From the NCBI GenBank assembly GCA_012719075.1, contig JAAYBB010000020.1:1-64000 (forward strand): a stretch of DNA of 64,000 nucleotides, read 5' to 3'. Position 1 is the first letter of the stretch. Every line of letters starts with the position of its first letter. The notes beneath the pieces are model-generated. The model saw only the letters and a program-made list of their open reading frames with translations. It made no database searches and was not told the origin of the DNA. The stretch comes from Clostridiales bacterium (GTDB taxonomy: Bacteria > Bacillota > Clostridia > Oscillospirales > Feifaniaceae). The translations under genes were made by a program, and so were the position numbers. Shown here piece after piece: positions 33,362 to 42,739 of this stretch.

Positions 33362-35125
33362 ATGCGGGCGCGCTTTTTCAGTGGAGAGGACCGACAGGCG
33401 GCCGCAGCTGCGGCTGCGGCCTTTTTTCAAATGGAGGTCGGCCAGCTGGTCATCGAGGAGGTCCGGCCGGTGGAGGGCGCACCGCCCGTGCAACTGCTGG
33501 CCATTGATCCCGAGGGGGCCCCGATCGACCAGATGAACGGCGGTTTCGCGCTGCGCTTTGAGGCCGACGGCGTGTATTTGGAGCTGCTGCCCCCGCGGGG
33601 GCAGGGCCTTCCGATCGACCGCGGCGGGCTGCAGGAACGCCTTTCGCGCAAGGGCGTGTCCGGCCTGGACCGGCCGCTGCTCGAGGCCCTGCTGGCGCGC
33701 GGGGTGGGCTGTGCCCGCATTGCGCCGCCCCAGCGGGAGCGCCTGCTGCAGGAGGAGGCCGTGGTCAGGCTGTCGGCGGACGCCATGGAGGCGACGCTGG
33801 AGCTGCTGCCCCCCGAGCCGGGCGGCGCGCTGATGGGCGCCGCGCAGATCAAACAGGCCCTGCGGGAGGCCGGCGTCGTCGCCGGCCTGCAGGAGGAGGA
33901 GATCGCGCGGGCCGCGAGGGAGCACACCTACGGGCGGAGCTACCGCGTGGCGGTCGGCCGGCCGCCGCAGGACGGCAGGGACGGCGAGCTGATCTACCAC
34001 TTTGACCAGAGCGGCATCGGCGTGCCCACCGTGGACAAGGAGGGGAAGGCCTACTTCCGGGAGCTGAACCTGTTTGTCCCGGTCGAGCGGGGGCAGCTGC
34101 TGGTCACGCGCGTACCCGCGACCGAGGGGGTGCCGGGCGTGACGGTCACCGGCCAGGAGCGCAGGCAGCGCAAGGGGCGGGAGGTGCCGCTGCCGCGCTC
34201 GACCAACGCGGTGGCCGACGAGCACAAGACCACGCTGCACGCCGCCTGCGACGGCATGGTGGAGCTGGTGGGGGGCGTCGTGCAGGTCTCGGGCGTCTAC
34301 ACGGTCAAGGGCGACGTGAACATGGGGATCGGCAACATCGACTTCAACGGCTCGGTCGTGGTCAACGGCTCGGTGATGGCCGGCATGACGGTGCAGGCCA
34401 CCGGCGACCTCACCGTTGGCGGCGGTGCCGAGGGCTGCACGCTGGAGGCCGGCGGCAACATCAAGATCGCCCGGGGCATGCAGGGCATGGACAGGGGCGT
34501 GATCCGGGCCGGGGGCAGCGTGACCGCGCAGTTTGTGGAGCGGGCCTCGGTCTCGGCCGGCGAGGACATAAAGGTCGACATGCTGGTCCACAGCACGGCC
34601 GAGGCCGGCCGGAATTTGCTGGCCGCCGGCAAGCGCGGCAGCATCGTGGGCGGCCTCGCCCGTGCCGACAAGCTGGTGGTGGCCAGGACGGTCGGCACCG
34701 AGGCGGCCATCCGCACCGAGGTCGAGGTGGGCCTGCAGCCCGTCCGCCGCAAGCGCATTTTGTTTTTGGAGAAGGAGCAGGCGGGCCTGGCGGCGGAGTA
34801 CGAGAAGCTGGCCACGCTGCACGGCTATCTCGAGAAGGCCGACCCCGCCGACGAGGCCAAACGGGCGCTCAGGGCCTCGGTGGTCGGCAGCCTCCGCAAA
34901 AACCGCGCAGCCCATCAACGGCAGCAGCAGGAGCTCGAGGCCCTGCGGCAGGAGCTCGAGTGCGCCGGGGCGTGCAAGCTGCACGTCCTCGGCAAGATCC
35001 ACCCCGAGAGCCACATCGGCATCGGGCCGGCCAGCCTGCGCATCGATCAGCCGGTCTCGTTTGCCACCTTTACCTGCCGCGACGGCAAGATCGTCTTTGG
35101 GGCCTGCGAGTACACGAGAGACTAG
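33362..35125 (+). CDS. FapA family (DUF342) polymer-forming-type protein
   Basis: About 587 residues; ATG 33362 is chosen for the GGGAGGG site. After an Ala-rich start (RQAAAAAAAAFFQMEVGQLV) there is a helical/beta N-region. A large right-handed beta-helix-type core follows, with repeated short strands (VSGVYTVKGDVNMGIGNIDF, NGSVVVNGSVMAGMTVQATG, DLTVGGGAEGCTLEAGGNIK). A coiled-coil stretch (EKEQAGLAAEYEKLATLHGY) leads to a terminal beta segment. DUF342/FapA proteins are frequent next to sigD in Bacillota but their motility role is not settled. Confidence 0.85.
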   Translation: MRARFFSGEDRQAAAAAAAAFFQMEVGQLVIEEVRPVEGAPPVQLLAIDPEGAPIDQMNGGFALRFEADGVYLELLPPRGQGLPIDRGGLQERLSRKGVSGLDRPLLEALLARGVGCARIAPPQRERLLQEEAVVRLSADAMEATLELLPPEPGGALMGAAQIKQALREAGVVAGLQEEEIARAAREHTYGRSYRVAVGRPPQDGRDGELIYHFDQSGIGVPTVDKEGKAYFRELNLFVPVERGQLLVTRVPATEGVPGVTVTGQERRQRKGREVPLPRSTNAVADEHKTTLHAACDGMVELVGGVVQVSGVYTVKGDVNMGIGNIDFNGSVVVNGSVMAGMTVQATGDLTVGGGAEGCTLEAGGNIKIARGMQGMDRGVIRAGGSVTAQFVERASVSAGEDIKVDMLVHSTAEAGRNLLAAGKRGSIVGGLARADKLVVARTVGTEAAIRTEVEVGLQPVRRKRILFLEKEQAGLAAEYEKLATLHGYLEKADPADEAKRALRASVVGSLRKNRAAHQRQQQELEALRQELECAGACKLHVLGKIHPESHIGIGPASLRIDQPVSFATFTCRDGKIVFGACEYTRD

Positions 35126-35168
35126 CCGATGGACCCGCCGTCAGCGATGGAGGGGAGGAGTTGCCGAC

Positions 35169-35498
35169 ATGTCGATCAAGGGCATCGACGCACAGATGAT
35201 GGTGACCCGCGCAGTTGATTACGCCAGGGAGAGCAGCGCCCAGCTCAAAAAGAGCGAGCTGATGCAGGACTACATGGCGGTGCAGGGGCGCCTGCTCGAG
35301 CAGCAGGGGCAAAAGTCGGTCGGCGGCGCGCAAAAGGCCGAGCAGGCCGGCATCCACCCCGACCGGCAGAGGGGGGGCGGGCAGGCCGCCTCCGACCAGG
35401 AGCGGGGGACGGCCGAGGATTCGGCCGCGCACTCCGAACGGGAGCTCAGCGAGGCGCTGGGCGAGCCGGAGGCGCACCTGATCGACATCCGCGCCTGA
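35169..35498 (+). CDS. Small hydrophilic protein of unknown function in the flagellar operon
   Basis: 109 residues from ATG 35169 with GGGGAGGAG upstream. The N-terminal part (MSIKGIDAQMMVTRAVDYAR, then ESSAQLKKSELMQDYMAVQG) is an ordered amphipathic helix; the rest is polar and low-complexity (DRQRGGGQAASDQERGTAED). No membrane helix or motif was recognised. The start Met-Ser-Ile-Lys-Gly-Ile-Asp resembles short exported or chaperone-like flagellar accessory proteins, but no assignment is made. Confidence 0.65.
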   Translation: MSIKGIDAQMMVTRAVDYARESSAQLKKSELMQDYMAVQGRLLEQQGQKSVGGAQKAEQAGIHPDRQRGGGQAASDQERGTAEDSAAHSERELSEALGEPEAHLIDIRA

Positions 35499-35546
35499 GG
35501 GCGGGGGCAGCGCCCCGGCCGATTCAAAACGAGAGGGGAAACCGCC

Positions 35547-36098
35547 TTGACCTTGCTGGAACGCTACCTGTACACCCTGTTTGTCTTCGCGCTGGCCGGG
35601 CTGCTGCTGCTGCTGCACCGGCGCATCGGGTCGGATGTGCGGCGGCAGAAAAAGCTGCTCGACGAGCGCGAGACCGGGATTTTGAAGCGCTATGCCGGCC
35701 TGGAGGATGCGATGGACGAGTTCGCCGGCACCGTGGCCGCCTCCCAGGAGGAGCTCTGCCGGCAGGTCGACGAGCTGCAGCGGCTGCTCGCGCAGGCGCG
35801 CGGGCAGGTCGGGGCGTCGCTCCCCGCGGCCGCGGAGCCGCCCGCGAGGGGCCGCGTGTGGGAGGTGCAGGAGCCGCCCGACGAGGCGCCGGCCGCCGAG
35901 GGCGGTTTTCAGCTGCTGTTTGAACAGGCCGCCGAGCGGCCCGCGGGGCCCGAGCCGGCAAGGGCGTCGGCCACCCGCTACGAGCGCATCAAGGCGCTGG
36001 CGCTCGAGGGCCTGCAGCGGCCGCAGATCGCCCGGGAGCTGGGCATCACGCAAAACGAGGTCGACCTCGTGATCGGGATCGGACGGGCGCAGCCATAG
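35547..36098 (+). CDS. SwrB-like membrane protein
   Basis: 183 residues from TTG 35547 (GAGAGGGGA upstream). It has one N-terminal helix (YTLFVFALAGLLLLLH), a coiled-coil (QEELCRQVDELQRLLAQARG), a Pro/Glu-rich linker and a C-terminal helix-turn-helix-like segment (YERIKALALEGLQRPQIARE, LGITQNEVDLVIGIG). This layout matches SwrB of Bacillus, which follows sigD and activates basal body assembly. It is the last gene of the long early operon. Confidence 0.7.
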   Translation: MTLLERYLYTLFVFALAGLLLLLHRRIGSDVRRQKKLLDERETGILKRYAGLEDAMDEFAGTVAASQEELCRQVDELQRLLAQARGQVGASLPAAAEPPARGRVWEVQEPPDEAPAAEGGFQLLFEQAAERPAGPEPARASATRYERIKALALEGLQRPQIARELGITQNEVDLVIGIGRAQP

Positions 36099-36211
36099 AC
36101 TGAAAGGTCATAGAAAAAAGTCACAAATTGCCGTAAATTTTGGCTTGCTACCAAAGTCTGCGGCAGTTGCCCTTTTTTGCCCGGCTGTAAGAAAAAACGG
36201 CGTCAAAGTCC

Positions 36212-36238
36212 TCAAGTTTTTCGCGGAAATTCCGTTAT
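36212..36238 (+). promoter_or_regulatory. Possible sigma-D-like promoter of the flgF operon
   Basis: TCAA and TCCGTTAT are separated by 15 bases, matching the sigma-D consensus at 3 of 4 and 6 of 8 positions. It lies in an AT-rich gap about 60 bases upstream of the rod gene at 36298. A TATAG sequence in the same place could instead serve sigma-A. Confidence 0.4.
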
Positions 36239-36297
36239 AGTCTTTAAGGGATTTGACAATGCACGCCGGGCACGGAAGCCCCAGAAAAGGAGAGCCT

Positions 36298-37065
36298 ATG
36301 CTTCGAGGCCAATACATGGCCGGCACCGGCATGATGCTGCAGCGCCGGCTGATGGAGAACATCACCCACAACATCACCAACGCCGACACCACCGGCTACA
36401 AGAAAAACCACCTGGTGTCGCGCAGCTTCGACGACGTGCTGATCCAGCGCATCCGCGACGGCGGAGACGCCGCGGGGTCCGCGCGGGCACAGGCGGTCGG
36501 GCCGCTGAACTTCGGCACCCGCGTGGACCAGGTCTACGTCTCGTTTGAGCAGGGCATATTGGAGCAGACCGACCTGAACACCGACCTGGCGCTGACCGGC
36601 GAGGGCTTCTTCGTGCTCGAGACGCCGCAGGGCGAGCGCTACACCCGCTCGGGCGCCTTCTACCTGACGCAGGACGGGTATCTGGTGGACAGCCAGGGCC
36701 ACTTCCTGCTGGGGACCGAGGGACGGGTCCAGGTGGGCGGCGAGGACTTTGCGGTCGGCGGGCGGGGCGAGGTGTCGGTGGGGGACGAGGTCGTCAACCG
36801 GCTGCGGCTGGTGACCTTTGCCAATCCGCAGGCGCTGCGCAAGCAGGGGGACAGCCTCTACGCCGCGCAGGGCGAGGCCCCGCTCGAAGAGGCGCCGGAG
36901 GCCGCAGTCAAGCAGGGCTTTCTCGAGGGCTCCAACATCGAGATCGGGCGCGAGATGGTGGACATGATGACGGTCTACCGCGTCTACGAGACCAACCAGC
37001 GCATTTTGAGCATGATTGACGAGACCGTCGGCAAGGCGGTCAATGAGATCGGGAGGCTGAGGTAG
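36298..37065 (+). CDS. flhO: Flagellar rod protein, FlgF/FlhO type
   Basis: A 255-residue exported distal-rod protein. The ATG at 36298 follows AAAAGGAGAG. The N-terminal motif NITNADTTGYKKN, the central LALTGEGFFVLETPQGERYT and the C-terminal EGSNIEIGREMVDMMTVYRV define the rod/hook family. It and the next gene correspond to the flhO-flhP pair of Bacillus (FlgF and FlgG-like). It abuts the next gene with no gap. Confidence 0.9.
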   Translation: MLRGQYMAGTGMMLQRRLMENITHNITNADTTGYKKNHLVSRSFDDVLIQRIRDGGDAAGSARAQAVGPLNFGTRVDQVYVSFEQGILEQTDLNTDLALTGEGFFVLETPQGERYTRSGAFYLTQDGYLVDSQGHFLLGTEGRVQVGGEDFAVGGRGEVSVGDEVVNRLRLVTFANPQALRKQGDSLYAAQGEAPLEEAPEAAVKQGFLEGSNIEIGREMVDMMTVYRVYETNQRILSMIDETVGKAVNEIGRLR

Positions 37066-37893
37066 ATGTTTGAGGCCATCCTGATTGCGGCCACCGGGCT
37101 GAGCGGCCAGCAGCGCCGGATCGACACAATCGCCGACAACCTGGCCAACGTCAACACCGCCGGCTTTAAGGCCGCGCGCCTCGACTTCAAAGACGCGCTG
37201 CACACGGCCGGCTTCGGGCAGGCCGCCACCCCCGCCCCCGCGGGCAACCAGCAGAAGGGGCACGGCGTCATGACGGCGGCCATCACGCGCCGCTTTCAGG
37301 ACGGCGCCATGATGAAGACCGACAACCCGCTCGACTTCGCCATGGAGGGCGGCGGCTTTTTTGCCGTCCGCACGGCCGAGGGCGAGCTTGCCTACAGCGC
37401 CGGCGGGCCGCTCTACCTGGGCGGCGGCGAGGAGGGGCGCTTTTACCTGACAACCGCCAGCGGGCACCGCCTGCTCGACCGCGAGGACAACCCGATCGAG
37501 GTGCCGGCCGGCACCGCCCAAATTGAGGTGGCGCAAAACGGCGAGATCCGCTTTTCAGACGGGCGGACCCCGGCCGCGCAGGCCGAGGGAGAGGTGGGTG
37601 AACCGCAGGCCCCCGCGCCGCCGGATGCCGTGATCGGGCTGTACGCCTTTTCAAACCCCGGCGGGCTGGAGGCGGGGGGGAGCGGGCTCTTCAAGCCGAC
37701 CGCCGCCTCGGGCGAGCGCCTGCAGGCGGGCGAGGGGGTCCGCCTCTGCCAGGGCGTTCTCGAGAGTTCCAACGTGGAGCTGTCGGCCGAGTTCACCCGC
37801 CTGATTCGCGCACAGAGGGCCTTTTCGCTGGCGTCGCGCGCACTGACCCTCGCCGATGACATGGAGGGCATTGCCAACAACCTGCGCAGATAG
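37066..37893 (+). CDS. flhP: Flagellar rod protein, FlgG/FlhP type
   Basis: A 275-residue exported rod protein whose ATG directly follows the previous stop. The motif NLANVNTAGFKAARLDF, the central PLDFAMEGGGFFAVRTAEGE and the C-terminal ESSNVELSAEFTRLIRAQRA are typical. A Pro/Ala-rich stretch (EVGEPQAPAPPDAVIGLYAF) lies before the last conserved part. Together with its neighbour it should form the distal rod. Confidence 0.9.
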   Translation: MFEAILIAATGLSGQQRRIDTIADNLANVNTAGFKAARLDFKDALHTAGFGQAATPAPAGNQQKGHGVMTAAITRRFQDGAMMKTDNPLDFAMEGGGFFAVRTAEGELAYSAGGPLYLGGGEEGRFYLTTASGHRLLDREDNPIEVPAGTAQIEVAQNGEIRFSDGRTPAAQAEGEVGEPQAPAPPDAVIGLYAFSNPGGLEAGGSGLFKPTAASGERLQAGEGVRLCQGVLESSNVELSAEFTRLIRAQRAFSLASRALTLADDMEGIANNLRR

Positions 37894-37932
37894 TTCTGTA
37901 CAGGGCGGTATCGTTGAAAAGGAGTGTCGAAC

Positions 37933-38358
37933 ATGAACAACATTGTACAGTGCCGCCTTTGCAAGAAACCGTTTCAGTCGACCGGCGGCATGCTCTGCCG
38001 GGACTGCCTCCTGCAGCTGGACGAGGACTTTGTCAAGGTGCGGGACTACCTCGAACACAACCCCGGCAACGCCGGCATCAACGAGATTGCCGAGGCCACC
38101 GGCATCTCCAAGCGCAACCTGATCGAGCTGCTCAACGAAGAGCGCCTGACCAGGAACACCGTCTCGGCCGACCTGCTGCTCTGCTCGGTCTGCAAGCAGC
38201 CCATCCTCGTGGGCAGCATCTGCGAAAAGTGCAAAAAGGACCTGGCCTCGGCGCTCAACGCCACGCTGCCCAAGTCGCCCACACCCGAGCAAAAGCGGAG
38301 GGCACAGGCGGGCGGGGGGCCCCGCATGCACGTCAGATCCAAACTGCTCGACGACTGA
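37933..38358 (+). CDS. yvyF: YvyF-type flagellar operon zinc-ribbon protein
   Basis: 141 residues from ATG 37933 (AAGGAGTG upstream). Two zinc-ribbon-like Cys pairs occur at each end, CRLC with CRDC near the N-terminus and CSVC with CEKC near residue 90. Between them is a helix-turn-helix-like segment (INEIAEATGISKRNLIELLN). This architecture is the YvyF family, found between comF-type or rod genes and flgM in Bacillota. Its function is unknown but proposed to be regulatory. Confidence 0.85.
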   Translation: MNNIVQCRLCKKPFQSTGGMLCRDCLLQLDEDFVKVRDYLEHNPGNAGINEIAEATGISKRNLIELLNEERLTRNTVSADLLLCSVCKQPILVGSICEKCKKDLASALNATLPKSPTPEQKRRAQAGGGPRMHVRSKLLDD

Positions 38359-38461
38359 ATGCGACCGGCGCGCCGGCCAAACCGGGCCGGCGTCACAGGG
38401 GGCCCGCAGCGCTGCAGGCGGGCAAAACCGATGGTGACGGATAGAAAGCGAGGTCAGGCCA

Positions 38462-38749
38462 TTGAAGATCAATCCCATTCCGCCAAGTTGGATCCAGGGG
38501 AGCTACCCCGTACAGCGGGCGCGTCCGGCCGAACAGGCGGTGCCCGAGGCCGCCGACCAGGTCACGGTCTCGGAGCAGGCCGCCGGCCTCTCGAGGCTGT
38601 CCGCCTGCGCCAGGCAGGAGGGTCCCTGCAATGCGGCCGAGCGGCAGCAGCGGGTGGCCGAAATCGCCCGGCAGATTGAGGCGGGGACCTACCACGTGTC
38701 GGCCGACGACCTGGCCGAAAAGATCCTTGGGGACATCCTGCCCAAGTGA
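38462..38749 (+). CDS. flgM: Anti-sigma-D factor FlgM
   Basis: 95 residues from TTG 38462. The N-terminal half is disordered in character (PPSWIQGSYPVQRARPAEQA). The C-terminal half has the sigma-binding pattern RQQRVAEIARQIEAGTYHVS followed by ADDLAEKILGDIL. FlgM holds SigD inactive until hook completion allows its secretion. The next gene is flgN, the usual order. Confidence 0.92.
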   Translation: MKINPIPPSWIQGSYPVQRARPAEQAVPEAADQVTVSEQAAGLSRLSACARQEGPCNAAERQQRVAEIARQIEAGTYHVSADDLAEKILGDILPK

Positions 38750-38772
38750 CGCCGAAGGGGAGTGCGCCGCAG

Positions 38773-39294
38773 GTGAATGTTGCACAGGGGCCCTATGAAC
38801 AGATGATTGCGCTGCTGGAGGACTGCGGCCGCATGCAGCGGGAGCTGCTGGCGCTGTCGGTCGAAAAGCGGCAGGTCGTCACCGCGGGGCAGACCGGCCG
38901 CCTGAGCGAGATCACGCAGCTCGAGCTCAAGGCGCTGGCCGGGCTGAACGCACTTGAAAAGAGGCGCGGGGGCCTGGCTGCGGCCATTGCGGCCGAGACC
39001 GGAGCCGACCCGCAGGCGCTGACCGTCGGCCGGCTGGCCGAGCTTGCGCCGGACCCCGACCTGAAGAGACGCCTGCTGCAGCTCCAGCGGGAGCTGACGG
39101 CACTGGTGGGCCGACTGCAGGAGCTCAACCGGCAAAACGGGGAGCTGATCAAAACCCACCTCGACTACGGCGAGACCATGCTCAACCTGATGGTGGAGGA
39201 CGCCGCCTCCCCCTACAACCTGTACGACGAGCACGGAGGTGCCGCCTCTGGCGGCGGGACAATCCGCCCCGGTCTGTTTGACCGGGAGACATGA
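38773..39294 (+). CDS. flgN: FlgK/FlgL chaperone FlgN
   Basis: About 173 residues from GTG 38773 (GAAGGGGAGTG upstream); an earlier GTG at 38746 overlaps the flgM stop and may be used. The protein is mostly helical (YEQMIALLEDCGRMQRELLA, LLQLQRELTALVGRLQELNR) with a C-terminal segment ending YNLYDEHG. It directly precedes its clients flgK and flgL. Confidence 0.88.
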   Translation: MNVAQGPYEQMIALLEDCGRMQRELLALSVEKRQVVTAGQTGRLSEITQLELKALAGLNALEKRRGGLAAAIAAETGADPQALTVGRLAELAPDPDLKRRLLQLQRELTALVGRLQELNRQNGELIKTHLDYGETMLNLMVEDAASPYNLYDEHGGAASGGGTIRPGLFDRET

Positions 39295-39305
39295 GGTAAC
39301 CACAG

Positions 39306-40835
39306 ATGAGATCGACTTTTTCCGGCATTGAGATTGGCAAGTCCGGTATCCAGTACAGCCAGAAGGGGCTGGACGTGACGGGGCACAACATCGCCAACGT
39401 CGATACCGCGGGATATACAAGGCAGCGGCTGGTCGGCAGCGCACGGGAGCCATTTGGGGCCATCGCCCGCTACCTGCCGCTCGAGCAGGGCCGCGTGGGC
39501 GCCGGCGTCCGCGTGCAGATTTTGGACCAGATCCGGGACAGCTTTCTCGACCGACAGTTCCGCAGCGAGCAGACGCTCTACGCCGAGTGGGTCACCCGCA
39601 CGCAGGGCCTGACCTATGTCGAGTCCCTGCTGCAGGGCGACGCGACGGCCAGCCTGAGCGGCAGCCTCAAAAACCTGTTCGACGCCTTCAACGACGTGGC
39701 GGGCGCCCCCTTTGACGCCGCCCAGCGCAGCGTGCTGCGCCAGCGCGGCCTGCAGATCTGCCAGGACATCCGCAAGGTGTACACCCGCATGACCGAGATG
39801 CTCAGCGAGCAGGAGCTCTGCGTCGAGACGGTGGTGGGGCAGATCAACACCGTCACCGGCAGCATCGCGCGGCTGAACGAGAGCATTTACTTTGCCGAGC
39901 TGGACGGCCAGCCGGCCAACGACCTGCGCGACAAGCGCAACCTGCTGCTGGACGAGCTGTCGGGCTACATCAACATCGAGTACCGCGAGACCGCCGAGGG
40001 CAAGCTGGTGGTCACGACCGACGGCGGCCGCGAGCTGGTCAACCACAAGGCGGTCAACCGCATCGGCCTGATGGACAACGCCGACGGCCTCAGCATACCC
40101 TGCTGGGCGGCCGACACCTTCGGCCCCGGCGACCCCGCGGCCGACACCGCGCTGGACAGCAGCCTCATGGGGGGCGAGCTCAAGGCCCACCTCGACCTGA
40201 TGACCGGCACCTCGGTCGACCAGCCCGGCATCCCCTACTTCATCAACCTGCTCAACGCCTATGCGCAGACGCTGGTCACCTCGGTCAACGACATCCACAA
40301 CCAGGGCTTCCGCCACCCGAACGGCAACGAGGGCGACCCCGACACAGCCCCCTCGACCGGCATGGGCATCGACTTCTTCTGGGACGGCGGCGGCCAGCCC
40401 ATCACGGCCGGCGACCTGCGCCTCAGCGACGCCATCGCCGACGAGGTCTACGGCATTTACAACATCTGCGCCTCGAGCCAGATTGTCTCCTCGCCCGACC
40501 CCGAGGACCTCAACAGCGGCAACAACGAAATTGCCAAGGCCCTCTTCCAGCTGTACGGGGACACCACGGTCGGCCTGTTCGGGCTGGTCAGCAGCATGGT
40601 GCTCGAAATCGGCACCACGCTCGGGCACAGCAAGACCATGACCTCCACCCAGCAGAGCCTGCTGCTCTCGGCCGACCAGCAGCGCACCTCGATTTCGGGG
40701 GTCTCGCTGGACGAGGAGATGACCAGCCTGATCATGTACCAGCACGCCTACTCGGGCTCCAGCCGCGTCATCACGGCCATGGACGAGGCGCTGGAGGTGC
40801 TGATCAACAAGATGGGGCTTGTGGGGCGCGCCTGA
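39306..40835 (+). CDS. flgK: Hook-filament junction protein FlgK
   Basis: A 509-residue exported protein, with AGGTAACCACAG before the ATG. The N-terminal motif GHNIANVDTAGYTRQR and the C-terminal ISGVSLDEEMTSLIMYQHAY are diagnostic. It carries a central variable domain. It is followed by flgL after 43 bases. Confidence 0.96.
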   Translation: MRSTFSGIEIGKSGIQYSQKGLDVTGHNIANVDTAGYTRQRLVGSAREPFGAIARYLPLEQGRVGAGVRVQILDQIRDSFLDRQFRSEQTLYAEWVTRTQGLTYVESLLQGDATASLSGSLKNLFDAFNDVAGAPFDAAQRSVLRQRGLQICQDIRKVYTRMTEMLSEQELCVETVVGQINTVTGSIARLNESIYFAELDGQPANDLRDKRNLLLDELSGYINIEYRETAEGKLVVTTDGGRELVNHKAVNRIGLMDNADGLSIPCWAADTFGPGDPAADTALDSSLMGGELKAHLDLMTGTSVDQPGIPYFINLLNAYAQTLVTSVNDIHNQGFRHPNGNEGDPDTAPSTGMGIDFFWDGGGQPITAGDLRLSDAIADEVYGIYNICASSQIVSSPDPEDLNSGNNEIAKALFQLYGDTTVGLFGLVSSMVLEIGTTLGHSKTMTSTQQSLLLSADQQRTSISGVSLDEEMTSLIMYQHAYSGSSRVITAMDEALEVLINKMGLVGRA

Positions 40836-40878
40836 TTGCCCCCCTGCCGGCCACGGCATTTGAAAGGAGAATCCCGCC

Positions 40879-41913
40879 ATGCGTGTCACCAACTCCATGC
40901 TGGTGAGCAACTACATGAACAACCTCAACGGCAGCCTGGGCAGGCTGGACCGCTACCAGGGACAGCTGGCCACCAACCGCAAGTGGGCGAACGTCAGCGA
41001 CGACCCCGTGAGCGTCATTTACAGTCAGCAGGCCAACTACCGTCTGGACCGGCTGCGCCAGTACCAGGGCAACGTCGGGCAGGCGCTCAAGTGGGCCACC
41101 CAGGTCGAGGGCGGCATCATGGAGCTCAACGAGGTCATCAAGTCGGCCTACGAGGCCTGCGTCGGCGCCGCGACCGACATCATGGACAAGCGGGACATGA
41201 CCAACGCCGCGCAGTACGTCAAGCAGCTGCGCGACCACATCCTGCAGACCCTCAACACCACCTACGGCGACAAGTATGTCTTCGGCGGCTACAACGCCTC
41301 CGGCCACGTCGACGCCAACCGGCAGATCGGCCCCTTTTCGGCGCAGGAGGTGACCGACCCGGTCACCGGCGAGGTGACCGGCAGCCAGCTCTGCTTCAAC
41401 GGCATCCCGATCTCGGCGCTCGAGGCCAACGCCGCGCTGCCCGCCATCGACCAGGACCCCCAGCTGAGCGAGGTCTACGCGCACTTCCAGGGCCAGGTCA
41501 TCCGCTACGACGTCGGGGTCGGGCTGGAGATGGAGGTCAGCTACAACCCCTCCAATCTGGTGCAGACCGGCGGCACCAACCTCTATGAGCTGGTCTCGGG
41601 GCTGTACTTTGAGATGGTCCGGGACGGGGCCACGGCCGAGGACATCAGCAGCCACATCCAGGGGCTGCAGAGCGCCCAGAGCCACCTGCTGGCCTCGGCG
41701 GCCGAGGTGGGCGGCCGGGTCAACCGGCTCGAGATCCTCGAGGCCCGCTACGAGCAGGACGAGATCGCCTACCTGCAGATGAAGTCGGACGCCGAGGACG
41801 CCGACCAGGCCGAGGTCATCATGCACTACAAGATGGCCGAGTCGGTCTACAAGGCCGCCCTCTCGACCGGGGCCTACATCATTCAGCCCACGCTGATGGA
41901 CTTTCTGCGCTGA
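40879..41913 (+). CDS. flgL: Hook-filament junction protein FlgL
   Basis: A 344-residue exported protein with AAAGGAGAATCC upstream. The N-terminal flagellin-like helix (MRVTNSMLVSNYMNNLNGSL) and WANVSDDPVSVIYSQQANYR are typical, as is the C-terminal helical repeat (EVIMHYKMAESVYKAALSTG). It forms the junction with FlgK. Confidence 0.95.
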   Translation: MRVTNSMLVSNYMNNLNGSLGRLDRYQGQLATNRKWANVSDDPVSVIYSQQANYRLDRLRQYQGNVGQALKWATQVEGGIMELNEVIKSAYEACVGAATDIMDKRDMTNAAQYVKQLRDHILQTLNTTYGDKYVFGGYNASGHVDANRQIGPFSAQEVTDPVTGEVTGSQLCFNGIPISALEANAALPAIDQDPQLSEVYAHFQGQVIRYDVGVGLEMEVSYNPSNLVQTGGTNLYELVSGLYFEMVRDGATAEDISSHIQGLQSAQSHLLASAAEVGGRVNRLEILEARYEQDEIAYLQMKSDAEDADQAEVIMHYKMAESVYKAALSTGAYIIQPTLMDFLR

Positions 41914-42008
41914 CCGGTGGGGCGCAGCTTGAACAGGGGACGACAATTTCCTTCACCGATTGAAACCGCAGGGGTGTGCAAGATCGCAAAGGGCAGGTGT
42001 ATGACGAC

Positions 42009-42629
42009 ATGAGCACGGTTTCAAAAATTGTAATCGACCAGCAGTACGCGGCCATCGGCATCAGGACCACGCCGGCCAAAATGCACATCACAATGCCCAG
42101 CCCGACCATGAGAATCCGCAACGAGCTGCCCGAGATGCAGATCGAGCGCCGGCCGCCGAGCTTTGAAGTGAACTGGCAGAAGGTGCATGACGAGTCCGGC
42201 CTCAAGGGCCCCATCACGCTGATCAAGACCATCCGGGACGAGGTGCGCGAAGGGGTGCTCGGCCACATCGCGGACAAGGTGCGCGAGTACGACGAAATCG
42301 GCGACCTCACCCGCCCCGGCAACCGGGTGGCCGAGCAGTGCCGGGCCGCATCGCTGCGCACCGCCGGGACGACCATCAACCTCGGCAGCATGCCCCAGAG
42401 CCTGCCCGAGATGAGCTGGGACAGGGGCAGCATGCACGTCTCCTGGAGCCGCGGCCGCGTGGTCGTCGAGTGGGAGGACGTGAGCAACCGGGCCGAGATC
42501 GAGCTCGACCCCCCCTTCTCAATCGAGGTCTACCTGCGGCAAAAGCCCTTCTTCCGCGTCACGGTCGAGGATGTGCAGGGGCCGCAGGTCGATGCGGCCG
42601 GCAACTCGGTGGACCAGTACGTCGGATAG
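42009..42629 (+). CDS. YviE-like protein (DUF6470 type)
   Basis: About 206 residues from ATG 42009; in-frame GTG codons at 41976 and 41997 are alternatives. It has many charged beta-like strands (AAIGIRTTPAKMHITMPSPT, RIRNELPEMQIERRPPSFEV) and a repeated W-rich part (ASLRTAGTTINLGSMPQSLP, RGRVVVEWEDVSNRAEIELD). The family sits between flgL and fliW in Bacillota (yviE) and its function is not known. Confidence 0.8.
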   Translation: MSTVSKIVIDQQYAAIGIRTTPAKMHITMPSPTMRIRNELPEMQIERRPPSFEVNWQKVHDESGLKGPITLIKTIRDEVREGVLGHIADKVREYDEIGDLTRPGNRVAEQCRAASLRTAGTTINLGSMPQSLPEMSWDRGSMHVSWSRGRVVVEWEDVSNRAEIELDPPFSIEVYLRQKPFFRVTVEDVQGPQVDAAGNSVDQYVG

Positions 42630-42739
42630 GGGGCCAGGGGGCGGCACCCCCCGGCGCCCGTAAAACAGGGGAGCGCCAGGTGCCTTTTGAAACATGGACG
42701 CCCGCGCGGCAGCGCCGCGCCGGGCAGAAGGGAAATCGT

